Below are positions 5,467-6,070 of a stretch of 6,070 nt of DNA, piece after piece. The position numbers and the translations under genes were made by a program. Below the pieces are notes generated by a model, which made no database searches, was not told where the DNA came from, and worked only from the letters and a program-made list of their open reading frames with translations. Origin of the DNA: Planctomycetota bacterium (lineage in GTDB: Bacteria > Planctomycetota > UBA1135 > UBA2386); the NCBI GenBank assembly GCA_003235605.1, contig QJVU01000217.1, positions 1-6,070 of the forward strand. The letters are read 5' to 3'. Position 1 is the first letter of the stretch; each line of letters opens with the position of its first letter.

Positions 5467-6070
5467 CTAGCGGCCCGCTGGCTTCCCCTGCTCCTTCAGC
5501 TCACGGATGTGCGTGACGATGCGCCGGAACCGCGGGCGCTCCCGGAGTGGGCGGAGGGCCGGTCCCCGGGTGGACTCCGCATCCCGGAAGCCAGCGTCGG
5601 CCGCGGCCTGCAGCTGGTCTTCGGCAGCGGTGGCGTAGCGCTCCCGGAGCTGGCTGCGCTGCTCCTCGCCCAGGATGCCATCCCGGTCCACCAGGTTGAC
5701 GCAGGTCGCGAGCATTGCACAGGCGCGCACGTGCGTCTCCACGGTCGCCTTGACGCGGACCATGTTGGCAACCGCGGCGCTGGTGCCCGCGTGGTCGCCA
5801 AGGCGCGACAGGATCACGGCCTGGAGGTAGTAGTGGTTCGACAGCACCCCTGAGTAGCGCTCGCTGTCGGGAACGCGTTCGTAGGCGTGAGCCTGGGCGG
5901 TGATCGCCCTTGCGATGGCTTGTCTGGCCTCGTCGCACCTGTCCTGGTTGATCAAGGCCGAAGCCAGGTTGTGCTCGGCGGACCCGAGGTTGCCGAAGAA
6001 GTCCAGGATCTGCGGATAGTCCTTGGTCAACGCGGCGAAGATCCGAATCGCCCGCCGACTCACCTTCTCC
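5467..6070 (-). CDS. C-terminal part of a TPR protein, probably a Ser/Thr-kinase TPR tail (partial)
   Basis: The frame is open to the right edge and encodes the last 200 residues. A GTG at 6061-6063 could be a start, with GGAG just before it, but the upstream codons (Glu-Lys) continue the frame and the first residues look like the middle of a TPR helix, so I treat the gene as truncated by the window. Residues about 28-70 and 76-110 are degenerate TPR hairpins (NLASALINQDRCDEARQAI; LSRLGDHAGTSAAV). Residues about 115-188 follow the pattern that ends many planctomycete eukaryote-like Ser/Thr kinases: an alanine/cysteine-rich helix, a spacer 'LGEEQRSQLRERYA', 'LQAAADAGFRDA', then 'ALRPLRERPRFRRI'. 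By that analogy the missing part may hold a kinase domain and more TPRs; this is inference. No catalytic residues are in view. The TPRs would mediate protein contacts. Confidence 0.75.
   Translation of the reverse strand, partial: EKVSRRAIRIFAALTKDYPQILDFFGNLGSAEHNLASALINQDRCDEARQAIARAITAQAHAYERVPDSERYSGVLSNHYYLQAVILSRLGDHAGTSAAVANMVRVKATVETHVRACAMLATCVNLVDRDGILGEEQRSQLRERYATAAEDQLQAAADAGFRDAESTRGPALRPLRERPRFRRIVTHIRELKEQGKPAGR

Noticed and set aside
5466..5482. Rho-independent terminator at the lipoprotein/TPR junction
   Set aside because: The stem is short and has a wobble pair, and no run of T follows on either strand.

Overview
The window is GC-rich, densely coding bacterial DNA. It most likely comes from a member of the Planctomycetota. 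Three things point there: (1) two secreted proteins at the left end carry the C-terminal beta-rich domain that many planctomycete exported proteins share; (2) the protein at the right edge ends like the TPR tails of planctomycete eukaryote-like Ser/Thr kinases; (3) a MerR-type DNA-binding domain is fused to TPRs. The assignment rests on protein style only. No RNA gene, mobile element or CRISPR array was seen.

Six genes alternate strictly in strand (+ - + - + -). From the left: the 3' end of a + strand exported-protein gene (2-178); a - strand secreted protein with a signal peptide (151-1206); a 258-bp divergent intergenic region; a + strand MerR-HTH/TPR regulator (1465-2412); a - strand LigD-type end-joining protein (2392-4515); a 90-bp divergent gap; a + strand probable lipoprotein with an internally duplicated domain (4606-5466); and the C-terminal part of a - strand TPR protein (5467-6070). 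All three tail-to-tail junctions overlap or abut (28 bp, 21 bp and 0 bp), leaving no room for separate terminators.

The most notable item is the LigD protein. Its 3'-phosphoesterase domain and primase-polymerase domain keep their recognisable catalytic residues. The central ligase domain has lost the nucleotidyl-accepting lysine (Thr229), the motif III glutamate (Val276), the motif IV glutamate (Thr363) and the motif V lysine, and the OB-fold is absent. The frame is open throughout, so it reads as an end-processing protein with a pseudo-ligase core and would need a separate ligase to seal breaks. No Ku gene lies in the window. The convergent MerR-TPR gene could be a regulator with a protein-interaction sensor, but nothing here links it functionally to LigD. 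The remaining genes look like envelope or signalling proteins and do not form an operon with LigD.
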